A stretch of DNA of 64,000 nucleotides from assembly GCA_016271365.2 (NCBI GenBank), contig CM057456.1:612813501-612877500 (forward strand), read 5' to 3'. A program made the translations under genes and the position numbers. This document shows positions 10,260 to 20,861 of the stretch, in pieces. Every line of letters starts with the position of its first letter. Positions within the stretch are counted from its first letter, which is position 1. The notes beneath the pieces are model-generated. The model was not told where the DNA came from, made no database searches, and was given only the letters and a program-made list of their open reading frames with translations. The stretch is from Neoceratodus forsteri (taxonomy: Eukaryota; Chordata; Ceratodontiformes; Ceratodontidae).

Positions 10260-11420
10260 CCATGGAGGAGGGACAGAACCTACTTAGGGAATGAGCCTCT
10301 GAAGGACAGCTGTGTGAACCGAGCATCCTCGAGCCTGGATGTCAGGGAGTGATAGCTTGTAAAGTGTGAATGTTTTTCCAGGTAGCTGCTTGACATGTCT
10401 CTAGAATAGGGATGTCTCTGGCAGCAGCCAGAGAAGCAGCTGTACCTCTGGTAGAGTGAGCCCTCAGGCCTGAGGGAGGAACCTACCCAGTTTTTTCTAA
10501 CAGGAATTGGATACAAGAGACAATCCACCTGGCAATGGATCTTTTAGTGGTGGGCTTCCTTTACCAACCTCACCATAAGTAAGGAACAGTTGGAGGAGTC
10601 AAACCTGCTGGACCCTTTTGGCACGCTCTATGTGAAACAAGGGCTCTCTTCACATCTAGGTTGTGCAGCCTCCTCTCACCAGAGGAGGAATGGTCAGTGA
10701 AGTACACTGGAAGAGATATAGATTAAGGTGGAAATCTGAAACCACCTTAGGCAGGAACTTTCTATTAGTCCGGAGGACTACCTTATCTCTGTGAAAGGAG
10801 ATAAAATCCGGCTCCACTGACAACGCTTGTAATTCACTTATGCATCTGGCAGAGGTGATGGCTACCAGAAACACAGTTTTCAAGTCAAGTACTTAAGCTC
10901 AGCTGAAGACAAAGGCTCAAAGGTGGGTTGCATAAGCTGAGCAATGCAAACATTAAGATCCCAGGCAGGGGCAGGATCCCTGAATGGAGGGTTGGTGTGA
11001 AGCAATCCCTTAAAAACTTGGAAAATACAGGGTGAGCTGAAAGAGGAGAGGATTTACCTGCTGAAATAAAAGGACACAGCTGCAAATGCACTTTGTGGGT
11101 AGCTGGTCTCAGTCTCAAAGTGTTCAGATGGACCAAATAATCCCAGGACTGTGGGTAAACTGTAGAGTCTGGGAAATATGCTTGAGTACCAATGGAAAAC
11201 CTTTTTCCATTTGGAGTTGTGAGTAGTTCTGGTGGAAGGCTTCCTAGAAGCCTCTCAATATATCCATTACGCCTGTGAGAGGTGTAGGTCACAAACCCTA
11301 ACTCTTCACGAACCAGGCACTTGAGATTGAGAGATTCAGATTTAAACCCTTCCCTGGGCATAGGTTAACAGATTGTGATTCCTGGGAAGGCACAGGGAGG
11401 ATGGACTGCTAAGGACTGTA
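10260..11420 (-). pseudogene. DIRS tyrosine recombinase (copy B), catalytic tyrosine region damaged
   Basis: Minus-strand recombinase in several frames. Visible in order: THKVHLQL (~11090, the N-terminal helix block), the Arg box TSARCISELQALS (~10830), and GLRAHSTRGTAASLAAARDIP in the neighbouring frame (~10470), giving the His-x-x-Arg motif. The next block, QAATWKNIHTL (~10390), is followed by an indel and a stop where copy C reads FTKHYSWM. The catalytic Tyr is therefore out of frame. Multiple frameshifts make this a pseudogene. Confidence 0.8.
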
Positions 11421-11439
11421 GGGTGGATACCAGGTTGTC

Positions 11440-13090
11440 TGGCCCAATCGGGGCAAATCAGAATGACCGTGCAGGATGGGATCTGATTTTACTAGCACTT
11501 TGAACAGGGAGAGGGAGGCATAAGAAACTTCCTTCCAACTGAGAGGCTAAGGCGCCAGAGGGACTGAGCCCAAGACTGGGGCCTGCAGCAAAGAGAGAAG
11601 TTGGTGATTGTCTGGGGCTGCAAAGATCTATCTGCGGGTGCCCCATCTGGCAAATACCACTCCAGAACCAGGGGATCCAGGGACCCTCGTGATGGCCCTG
11701 AGAAATTCTGCTGAGGAGCATCTGTCAGGACATTGTCCTTGCCTGGGTGAACTGCCGTGAGGAGGTGTTCGGGGAGTAGCCAGAGACCACAACTTCATGG
11801 CTTTACAGTACTAAGGCCGAGTGCCCCTTTGCATTGTTGGTACACATTGTAGTGGTGTTGTCTGTTCTGGACCTGTAAGCAATTTTGTTCTAGAATAGAT
11901 TTGGAGGAAGCTTGAAGAGCTAGAAAAACTGCTCTGAGCTCCAACAGGTTGATGTAGTAGAGATTCCTGGGGAACCACAGTCTCTGGGTAGTAGGTGCCC
12001 ATGTGAGCCCCCACCCCAAGAGGGATGCATCCGTATTAAGGAGTGAGACTGAGTGACAAAAGGAACTCCTTGTCTCAGGTTGCTCTGATCCTGCCACCAC
12101 TGTAGGGTCTGGATCAGGGTTCGAGTTACTGGGATCAACTTGGTAAGAGGATCCTTTCTTTGAGACCAAAAAGCTCTCAAATGGAACTGGATGTCCCTCA
12201 TCTGAAATCTTGCTCCTTGCACTACTGCTGTGGAAGGAGCTGCAGAAAATGCCTTGCTGGTCGAGAGACCTGCAGGGTGAATGAGGACGCCAGGGAGACT
12301 AGGGTCTTTGCCCTGTCCAGAGGGAGGAAGGCCCTGGCTTCCTGTGTGTACAGTTCTGCGCCTATGAAGGTTAGGAGCTGGCAGGCTCTAGAACTGACTT
12401 TGAGAGATTCAGAAGGAAACCTAGGGAGGTAAGCAGTTGCTGAGTTACCTGAAGGTGTAAGCTGACCTGGTCTGGGGACTGGCCTACTATGAGCCAATCG
12501 TCCAGGTAAGGAAAGATGGCAATTTTTTGCCTTCTTAGGCAGGCAACTGCTACTGCCAGGAGCAGAGGTGAGGCCAAAGGGCATTGCTCTGAACCGGTAA
12601 TGGCCTGAGGGCAGCTCGAACCGGAGGTACTTTCGATGGGAGCTTCTGATGAGAATATGGAAGTAGGCATCCTTGAGGTCCAGGGACGCTAGCCAGTCCC
12701 CTGGCCTTAGAAAGGGTAAAATAATCTCAGAGTCACCATTTTGAAATTTGGTTTTAAAAGGTGCTTGTTTAAGTATCTGAGATCCAGTATACGCTCATTC
12801 TCCTTTCTTTTTGGAGTAAGGAAGTACTGAGTACAAACCTTTGCCCTGGTGTAGGGTGGAACCTTTCCACGGCTCTAGGAGCGGTGAGGTTAGAGAACTC
12901 TGCCTCTAGGGCAAGTGCCTCTGATGGAGATGCAGGTGGAAAAGATCTGGTTCTCATCTTTGGAAATTTTTAAGCTGAGAACCAGTCCCTGAGCTTACTA
13001 CTTCCAGGACCCACTTGTCTGACGTTAGAGACTTCCAGTCCTGGACAAAGTAAGCCAGCCTGCCCCTACAGGTAGAGAGAAGAATCGCCC
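11440..13090 (-). pseudogene. pol: DIRS RT-RNase H polyprotein (copy B)
   Basis: Reverse transcriptase and RNase H of copy B, frameshifted. From 5' to 3' on the minus strand: entry motif GRLAYF...LTSDKWVLEVV (~13060-12990), palm segment with LVLAV-like helices and the catalytic FPYLDDWLIVGQSPDQ (~12500), LGFLLNLSKSVL (~12410), RNase H start with LNTDASLLGWG (~12040), LELRAVFLALQ (~11950), and the C-terminal PQIDLCS block (~11640). In copy B the gag tail reads into pol without a stop at 13101-13106 (CCT GAT). No methyltransferase domain is visible between RNase H and the recombinase. Confidence 0.82.
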
Positions 13091-13324
13091 CGGCTACCCC
13101 ATCAGGTGCCTGCTTGGCAGGGGCTTTGCTGAGGGGTGGAAGCAGGCCTGGCTTGAACCCCGCCTGCCTCTCCTCTAAAGAACCCCCTCTGGGCATAAGC
13201 GGAAGAGGAGGCTTGGCCTTGGTAAAAAGGCCTATGAAAAGTCCTGCCTCTGCCCCTGAGAAGCTGCTTCTGAGGAGTGGCCTGCCTTTCCTTGGCCTGT
13301 GCACTCCTATAGGTGGTCCTGTAT
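12954..13324 (-). pseudogene. gag: DIRS gag C-terminal part (copy B, left of the DIRS C insertion)
   Basis: The gag tail of copy B, downstream of the DIRS C insertion. It resumes with EYRTTY/AQAKERQAT-like sequence at 13324-13280, then the Arg/Gly-rich RGRGR segment and KAPAKQAP (~13120). Here the frame continues DGVAG into the RT entry motif. The upstream half of gag is at 18919-20295. Confidence 0.8.
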
Positions 13325-13505
13325 GAAAAAATTACTCACCTTAGTAATGTTGTTTTTTCTAATGGAGTCTTGCTATATTATAGACATTAGCAGTTTGATT
13401 CAGCTCTAGAACTGCCCCGGAGTGAAATGGTTAAAACCATTCCAAAATAGAATTTTGGCACGAGAGCAGCTCTGTGTCATTTCAAACTTGAACTGTCAGA
13501 TCTTT
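13325..13505 (+). repeat. DIRS C left inverted terminal repeat
   Basis: Positions about 13380-13505 (from gacattagcagtttgat to aacttgaactgtcagat) are the near-perfect inverse complement of 18765-18890 at the right end. The outer 55 bases are left-end specific. The C terminal repeat differs internally from those of B and D: it has a ccattccaaaatagaatttt hairpin-like core where B and D have another core. Confidence 0.87.
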
Positions 13506-13810
13506 TACGTCAAACTCACCAAGGTCGTGTGTAGTTGTAACTCTACACTAAAGCCAAATGGCTACCTAAAATAATAACAACCATTGATGGTCCCAACACC
13601 CAAGACTCCGTCCAGGGCGACCAGAAATACTAACACCATTCTAATAATATGAAAATGGAACATAAGTATAATAAAACACACACACGCCGCACACACATTA
13701 ATAATTCCCCCAAAGTCCCAAAGGGACAAAATGCTAACAGGACATAAGAAAAGCCCATCTGTTGCCTGACCACCAAGTAGAGGTTCTGAGAGGGGCAGGT
13801 TGGGGAGGTT

Positions 13811-13907
13811 CAATATAGTAAGATTCATTAGAAGAAACAACATTATTGAGGTGAGTAATTTTTCTCTCAAACAACATGGAAGTCTCATATATTATAGACA
13901 TTAGCAG
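13811..13907. repeat. DIRS C internal complementary region
   Basis: First half (caatatagtaagattcatta through gaggtgagtaatttttc) mirrors the left terminus; second half (tcaaacaacatggaagtct) mirrors the right terminus. On the minus strand it reads as the right end followed by the left end of the element. Confidence 0.85.
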
Positions 13908-13929
13908 AATACACAGCAGTACCTCCATG

Positions 13930-15110
13930 GAGGAGGGGCAGAACCTACTTAGGAATAGGCTCTGAAGAACAGCTTGTGCTAAACTGAGCATCTCTCCTGG
14001 CCTGGACATCCAGGAGTAATGCTTGGTAAAAGTGTGTACTGCTTTTCCAAGTAGCAGCCTGGCAAATTCTAATAAAGGGATATCTCTGGCAGCAGCTAGA
14101 GACGCAGCTGTACCCCTGGTAGAATGAGCCCTCAAACCAGGGGTGGCTCTGCCCACTTTCTCGATAACAAAATTGGATACAAGAGACAATCCACCTGGTT
14201 TGTTGATCTCTTAGTGGCAGGTTTGCTTTTCCCAACTTCCCATAGGTAAGGAAAAGTTGGAGGGATCTCGAACCTGTGACCTTTGGTACGCTTTATATAA
14301 TAACTAAGAGCTCTCTTAACATCCAGGCTTGTGCAATCTCCTCTCACCGAAGAGGAGTGATCAGTGAAAAATACTGGAAGGGAGACAGATTGATTAAGAT
14401 GGAAATCTGAAACCACCTTAGGCAAAAACTCTCCTATTAGTCCTAAGGACTCACCTTATCCGTGGAAAGAAACAAAGTCAGTCTCCACTGACAGGCTTTT
14501 GCACCACTTATGCTGCCTAAGAAGTGATAATACTAGAAAAAACAGTTTTCCAAGTTAGTACTTAGCTCTGCAGAAGACAGAGTTCAGAGGGGTTGCATTA
14601 ACTGGGGCAATGCAAACATTAAGGTCCCAAGAGGTCGGTTCCGAAAGGAGGATTAGTATGGAGTAATCCTTTAAAAACTTGGAAAACACAGGATGAGAGG
14701 AAAGGGGGGATGACTTTCCTGTTGACAGAAAAGCAGACACAGCTGCTAAATGAACTCTCAGGGTAGCTGGTCTGAGACAAGGAATTAAGATGTACCATGT
14801 AATCTAACAAAATGGGCACTCATAGATTCTGGGAAATATTTTTCCAGCACACCAAATGGAAAACCTTTCCATTTAGAACTATAAGTAGCTCCTAGTGGAA
14901 GGCTTTCTGGAAGCCTTTAGATCTCAAGAACACCCTGAGAGGTGTAAATCAGCAAACTCTAACTCCTCAAGAGCCAGGCCTTGAGGTTGATGGATTGAGG
15001 TCCGATACCAAACTCTTCCTGGGCACAAGTCAACAGATTGTGATTCCTGGGAGGCATAGGAAGATGGACTGTCAGGACAGAAGGAGGGTACCAGGGCTGT
15101 TGGCCTATCT
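13930..15110 (-). pseudogene. DIRS tyrosine recombinase (copy C), catalytic residues largely retained
   Basis: Recombinase on the minus strand. The C-terminal segment (14189-13950) is well preserved: GLRAHSTRGTAASLAAARDIP gives His-x-x-Arg and KAVHTFTKHYSWM gives the His and the nucleophilic Tyr. The middle (~14440-14130) has KVVSDFHLNQSVSLPVFFTD and DVKRALSYYI. The N-terminal part near 14800-14560 is frameshifted, and the first Arg box (SARxxSEL) near 14500 is not readable in one frame. The gene follows RNase H and precedes the internal complementary region. Confidence 0.82.
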
Positions 15111-15119
15111 GGGCAATCA

Positions 15120-17005
15120 GAATCACCCTGCAAGGCTGGAGATCTGATTTTGACTAGTACTTAATAGAGAGGAAAAGGGGGAAGCATAAGATGTTCCTCC
15201 CAATCCAGAAGAAGGGCATCCAGGGAACTGAGCCCAACACTGGAGGCCTGCAACAGAACAGAGGAAGTTTGTGATTGTCTGGGGCTGCAAAAGATCTATC
15301 TGAGGGATGCCCCCACCTGGCAAAAACTATCCCCAGCACTTGAGGATCCAGGGACCATCTGGTGATGGCCCTGGGAAATCCTGCTGAGGGCATCCAGCTA
15401 GACATTGGTCCTTCCTGGGAAGATGAACTGCTATGAGGAGTGTCTGTGGAATAGGCCAGAGACCACAACTGATGCCCTGCACAAGGTCAAGACCGAGTGC
15501 CCCCTGTTTGCTGATGTACCACATTGTTGTGGTGTTGTCTGTTCTGGACTTGTATCACCTGTCGTGGACAGATGCAGAAAAGCTTGAAGAGCTAAAAGAC
15601 AGCCTGAGTTCCAGCAATTGATGTGGGCGATTAGATTCCTGGGGACCAATCCCTGAGTGGAAAGGTCGTTCATGTGGGCTCCCAACCCAGAAGGGAAGCA
15701 TCTGTGTCAAGTCCGTGAAAAGGGAAATGAAGGGACCCCTGCTCTTGAATTGCTCTGATCCTGCCACCACTGGAGAGCTAGGATCGATGTTAGAGTCACT
15801 GGACCAGCTTGAAAGGGGTCTCTTCTCTGAGACCAAAAGGTTCTCATGGAAATTGAATGTGTTCATCTGAACTGGCTCCCTGCACAACAGCTGTGGATGC
15901 AGCCATGTGCCCAGGAGCTGCAGAAAGTGTCTTGCTGGTCGAGAGACCTGCAGAGTGAAGGAAGAGGCTGAGCCACCAAATTCCTACCTTTGCTGGGGAA
16001 GAAAGGCCTAGGCTTACTGTGTCCAGTCTGCCCCATAAGGTGAGTACCTGGACTGGTTGCCAGAACCAACTTTGTAGGTTTAGCAGAAACCCAGGGAGGT
16101 GAGGTAGTTGCTGGGTGACCTGCATGATTTTACTCTGTTCTGGGACTGGCCTACAATGAGCCAGTCGTCTAGATAGGGAAAACAGCAATCCTCTGCCTCC
16201 TTAAGTAGGCCACTGCTAGACACTTTGTGAATACCCTTGAGCAGAGGTAAGGTCAAGGGCATTGCTCTGAACTGGTAATGACCTGAGGGCAGTTCAATCT
16301 GAGGTACTTCATGGGATCTTCTGATTAGGACATGGAAATAGGCATCCTTGAGGTCCAGGGAGGCTAGCCAGTCCCTGGCCTTAGGAAAGTAAAATCATTG
16401 CCAGAGTTACCATTTTGAACTTTGGTTTCAAAAGATGCTTGTTCAGATATCTGAGATCTAAAATGGCCGCCATTCTCCTGTCTTTTTGGGGTAAGGAAGT
16501 ATCTGGAATACAGACCCCTACCCTGATGCAGGGAGGAACCTTTCTACTGCTCAGAGAGCGAACGAGGATGAGACCTCTGTTTCTAGAGCGAGGGTCTCTG
16601 AAGCACTTGCAGGTAGAAAAGTCTGCTTCTCAACTTAGGAAACTTTTTGAAGCTGAGAACCAGACCCTGGCTTACTACTTCCAGAACCCACTTGTCTGAG
16701 GTTAAAGAAGCCCAATTCTGACTGAAGTAAGCCAGCCTGCCCCCCACTAGTACAGGAGAATCGGCCCTGGGCACCCCATCAGGGTGCCTGTTTCGCAGGA
16801 GGTTTAGGCTGGAGGGTGGGAGCAGGTCTGCCCACCCCTCGTCTGCCCCTGCCTCTGAAGAAGCCCCTCTGAGCATAGGCAGAGGCGGACGGAGTCTGGT
16901 AGAAAGGCCTGTGAAAAGGCCTACCCCTACCCCTGGGGGCATGCCTTTGAGGAGTGGCTTGCCGCTCCTTAGCCTGGGCACTCTTGTAAGTAGTCCTATA
17001 TTCAT
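15120..17005 (-). pseudogene. pol: DIRS RT-RNase H polyprotein (copy C)
   Basis: Pol begins in a frame +1 to gag; the open stretch covers 17005-16583, overlapping the gag tail. Entry motif GGRLAYFSQNW and LTSDKWVLEVV at about 16740-16680, palm catalytic FPYLDDWLIVGQSQ (~16170), LPGFLLNLQSW (~16100), RNase H LLELRLSFSSS-like (~15610) and the C-terminal DRSFAAPDNHKLPLFC block (~15280). Several frameshifts lie between 16580 and 15150. It ends before the recombinase with no intervening methyltransferase domain. Confidence 0.82.
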
Positions 17006-18363
17006 CCATCTTCTTCATGTAATTCTCTGTCTGCTCTCCAAACAGAGAATTTCCCACAACAGGAAAATCCATAGCCTTAGTCTGGGTATCCTGTGACAAA
17101 CTAGTACACCTGAGCCAGGCCAATCTACGAAAAGCTACAGATGTGGCCATGACCCTAGAGGAAACATCATTAACATCCACAGCAGCATGAAACTGAACCT
17201 TAGAGGCTTCAATGCCATCAGCAGCCACCTGTTCTAGTTCATCAGTCTTGGGCTGGGCCATGGGCCTGCTTGGCCAACTGCATAACAGTATCCCATCTAG
17301 ATTTCTTGATACCTAGCTACATAAGCCATATAATTTGCTTCGCCTGAGTCCCAGAGGCTGCCATATACTGTTTTTTGCCATGGCATCAATCTTCCTGGAA
17401 TCCTTGTCAGGAGGATGTGAAGCCAAGGGAATATTAGCTTTATCACAGGCAGCAGCCTGAACTACCTAACATGACTGCATTGCTGAGAAAGGAATTATGT
17501 ATCAGGGCCTGACAATGTATACCTTCTCTCCATCTTTTATCTACAGGAGGCACAGAATTAGGAGCTTAAAATTTTAATTGTTTGTTTCCTAAGACTTATG
17601 TAAAGGAATAGACAATCTCCTAGACTCTGGAATATCCATCATTTCTACAAAATCAGGCTCCTCTTGCTCATCCACAGCCTCTTCTAAAGGAAGTGGAGGT
17701 TTCAGCAACTTTTATAAACATAAAATGAGATGGGGACTCAGACAGCATAGGGGAGATTCTAAAGGTCTGTCTGGGGAGATGTCCGTTCAAGTGGGCACAC
17801 CCGACCTTCCCAGCCACATTCATACTGTTCATAATCCTCCTCCCTCCTCTGGTTCATAAAATTCCTCAATATCATAATCCTGAACCACTGGGACCGGACA
17901 AACCGACCTTTTACCAGATAGTGGTGGTTCGGACGGACCCTTGACAGTGACTGGACAATTTGTATGGCTTTTGCTATCTCTGCAGCAGTTGGAGAAGAAT
18001 TTTGGACTCCAGACCTGCTGATTTCTTGTTTTCTTTACTGAATTGGTTCCTCAGAACCAGCTTTTCTTTTGCCCGAGGAAGTCTGGCCCCTGTTCAGAGG
18101 CATTTCCTCTGTCTGGTTGGCACCGAACTGGCTGTCCATCCGGGTCAGCTGACTTTTGGCTTCTCTCGTTCCTGGAGCCTGCCCAATCTTTTTCCAGGGT
18201 GGCTGCAGGGAAATTCTTACATACCTGGCAGTCTGACTGGAGGTGGTCAAACCCCAGACAATACACATGTGGTGTGTGGGTCAGCCTTGGCAAAGACTTC
18301 CCCACAAACATCACAGTGTTGAAACCCAGTGGGCCCGGTTTTTCTTTTGGGTTTCTCAGACAT
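16779..18363 (-). pseudogene. gag: DIRS gag protein (copy C)
   Basis: Start ATG at 18361-18363 (MSEKPKRK). The N-terminal Cys/His cluster is partly frameshifted (CDVCGE-type block near 18300, then FDHLQSDCQVCKNFP). The conserved core (about 17560-16990) contains LSQDTQTKAMDFPVVGNSLFGEQT and ENYMKKMDEYRTTYKSAQAKER, ending in RGRGRPFHRPFYQ and PAKQAP. The frame stops at TGA (16779-16781) preceded by CCC and followed by T, and pol lies in the +1 frame. This gag site is the same target that C itself occupies in copy B. Confidence 0.82.
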
Positions 18364-18389
18364 AATGCCAGCCTAACCAAAAACTTGCC

Positions 18390-18918
18390 CTTTTAACAGC
18401 AGTGCCAGGCAAGACAGCCTTATTGGTTCCTAACCGTGTCACGGGTATTGGAAAAAAACGTAATAAATCTGTTTTTTTTAAAACCGATAAGAACCGGGAA
18501 CCGCACTCTAAAATAGTAACTTTAGTTTTAAATGAGTTTAAACCCACTGATCGGTTCAAAACCGAACCGATAACTTACAAGTTCCACACAGACAAAACCT
18601 TCATTTACTTACGGTTTACCACAGATAGGCTTGAACCGAGCGGTTTTACGGTTAAAATAAAACTATTCTCGTTAAATCCAACCGAGAAAACACTTTAAAC
18701 CAGAAATGAAATCGAGCAGAAGGAGAAATCTCTGGAGCGACTGTTCACTGAGGCGGAGTAAAGAATCTGACAGTTCAAGTTTGAAATGACACAGATAGAG
18801 CTGCTCTCGTGCCAAAATTCTATTTTGGAATGGTTTTAACCATTTCACTCCGGGGCAGTTCTAGAGCTGGATCAAACTGCTAATGTCTATAATATAGCAA
18901 GACTTCATGTTGTTTGAA
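18390..18918 (-). repeat. DIRS C leader and right inverted terminal repeat
   Basis: The terminal repeat covers about 18765-18918 and is the inverse of the left end. The leader, 18390-18700, contains a cluster of AACCG/CGGTT motifs (for example aaaaccgataagaaccggga near 18480). The same cluster occurs upstream of gag in B and D. Confidence 0.8.
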
Positions 18919-20295
18919 TCATCCATTTTCTTCATGTAATTCTCTGTTTGCTCCCCAAACAGAGAGTTGCCCACAACAGGAAAATCCATGGCCTTAGACT
19001 GGGTATCCTGTGACAGGGTAGTACATCTGAGCCAAGCCATTCTGCGAAGTGCCACAGATGTAGCCATGACTCTTGATGACACATCATTAGAGTCTACTGC
19101 AGCATGAAATTGCACCTTAGATGCCTCAATACTATCTCTAGCCACCTGTTCCAGCTCCCTGGCCAGCTGGTCAGGGACTTGTTTTGCTAGAGCCAGCACA
19201 GTATCCCATCTGGATTCTGGTATCTAGCAGCATAAGCCATATAATTTGCCTGTCTGAGTCCCAAGGATGCTGTCATGTACTGTTTCTTTGCCATAGCATC
19301 AATCTTCCTGGAGTCCTTCTCAGGAGGGTGTGAAGCTAGGGAAATATTTGCCTTGTCACAGGCTGCAGCCTGCACTACTCCCACATGGCTGCATTGCTGT
19401 GTGAGGAACTCCGTATCAGAGCCTGATAAAGTATACCTCTTGTCCATCCTTTTATCTACAGGAGATACAGTGTGAGGAGTTTTTAAAACTTTTACTGTCT
19501 GCTTCCGAAAAGATTGATGCAGAGGAATAGACAGTCTCAGACTCTGGAACATCCATCATTTCTACATAATCAGGCTCCTCTTGGTCATCAACAGCTTCCT
19601 CAACAGGGAGCTGGAGAGTTTCAGCAACCTTTTTATAAAACATAAATTGATAAGGGGACTCAGAGAGCCTTGGAGGAGAAACCCCTAAAGGTCTGTCTGG
19701 AGAGGTGTCCGGTTCAATGGGCACATCCAGATCTTCAAAACCATATTCATTCACTCTCCTCATACTCCTCTTCCCCCTTCCACGGTTCATAAAATTCCTC
19801 AAAATCATAATCTTGAACCGGTGGAACCGGCCGAACTGAGCGCCTCCCTGATGGTGCCGGTTCAGTAGGAACCGGGGAAAGAGACTGGACAATTTGGATT
19901 GCTTTAACTATTTCTTCAGCGGTTGGAGAGAACTTTTGGCTCCACACAGCTGACTTTCTAGTCCTTTTGCAGGACACGGCTCCTCAGAGCCAGCTCTTCG
20001 TTGCCCAAGGGAGTATCGCCCTGGTCAGAGGCACTCCCTTCTTCTTGGTTGGAACCGAACGGGCTGACCATCCGGTCAGCGGACTTTTGGCCTCCCTTTC
20101 CCTGAGCCTACCAACTCTCTTTTCTATGGTGGCAGCAGGGAAATTCTTACAAATCTGGCAGTCTGCATTGAGGTGGTCAAACCCCAGACAATAGACACAG
20201 GTGGTGTGAGGGTCAGCCTTAGCAAAGGCTTCCCCACAGACACTACAGTGTTGAAACCCAGTGGGCCCGGTTTTTCTTTTGGGTTTCTCAGACAT
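18919..20295 (-). pseudogene. gag: DIRS gag N-terminal and core part (copy B, right of the DIRS C insertion)
   Basis: Gag of copy B from its ATG at 20293-20295 (MSEKPKRK). The Cys/His cluster is intact: HCSVCGEAF, DPHTTCVYCLGFDH, DCQICKNF, which gives the best-preserved view of this putative metal-binding module in the window. A Pro/Ser-rich linker follows, then an acidic stretch (YDFEEFYEPWKGEEEYEE, ~19790), and the core from 19552: QQCSHVGVVQAAACDKANIS, KKQYMTASLGLRQANYM, RRMAWLRCTTL, GNSLFGEQTENYMKKMD, where it is cut by DIRS C at 18919. One frameshift occurs near 19500-19550 and another near 19200. Confidence 0.83.
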
Positions 20296-20329
20296 AATGC
20301 CAGCCTAACCAAACTTGACTGTTTATGGC

Positions 20330-20861
20330 AATCCGCCAAGCAAGACTCTCTTATCGGTTCCCAACCGTGTCACGGGTCGTGGAAAAAAACGTAATGAAAT
20401 CCGTTTTTTTTTTTTAGAACCAATAAGAACCAGGAACCGCACTGTAAAAAAGGACTAGCAATTTTAAAGCACAATCTGATCGGTTCAACCGAACCGATAA
20501 ATGTTTACAAGTTCCACACAGAGAAAACGAATGTAAAACCTATCTATTACTTACATTACCACAGACAGAGCTTGAACCGACCGGTTGCAGTATAATTTCA
20601 GTCGAAAACCGATAAAATAATACTTTTAAACCAACAAAATGAACCAAGCAAAAGGAGAAATCTCCGGAGCGACTGTTCAGTGAGGCAGAGTAAAGAATCT
20701 GACAGTTTATGTTTGAAGATCAGCAGACAGAGCTTTCTAACCGAGCTCGAGCTCAGAGTTCCATGCTTGCATGGAAAGTTAACTATTTCACCTCCGGGGC
20801 AGTTCCAAGATTGGATCACACTGCAATTGTCATAATATAGCAAGACTTCATGTTGTTTGAA
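20330..20861 (-). repeat. DIRS B leader and right inverted terminal repeat
   Basis: Right terminal repeat at about 20680-20861, inverse of 9700-9890. The leader (20350-20630) carries the same AACCG/CGGTT motif cluster as C and D. Confidence 0.8.

Larger units (their letters stand above)
13325..18918 (-). mobile_element. DIRS-type retrotransposon, copy C (innermost; inserted in gag of copy B)
   Basis: Complete 5594-bp element. It starts gaaaaaattactcacc at 13325 and ends catgttgtttgaa at 18918. Removing it joins gtcctgtat to tcatccat, restoring exactly the gag sequence seen uninterrupted in D (about 545-570) and in C itself (about 16990-17010). Internal order on the minus strand is gag, RT-RNase H, tyrosine recombinase, internal complementary region. 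It is the youngest of the three nested elements but still carries stops and frameshifts. Confidence 0.9.
9700..20861 (-). mobile_element. DIRS-type retrotransposon, copy B (inserted in copy A; contains copy C)
   Basis: A complete DIRS element of about 5568 bp once copy C (5594 bp) is removed. The left terminus gaaaaaattactcacc (9700) and the right terminus catgttgtttgaa (20861) flank inverted terminal repeats, an internal complementary region (10149-10243), tyrosine recombinase, RNase H, RT and gag, all on the minus strand. The flanks rejoin without duplication and keep copy A RNase H open. Coding regions carry frameshifts and stops. Confidence 0.88.

Noticed and set aside
9700..20861. An LTR retrotransposon or endogenous retrovirus
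   Set aside because: Ends are inverted rather than direct repeats, an internal complementary region is present and a tyrosine recombinase replaces a DDE integrase; there is no protease or envelope.
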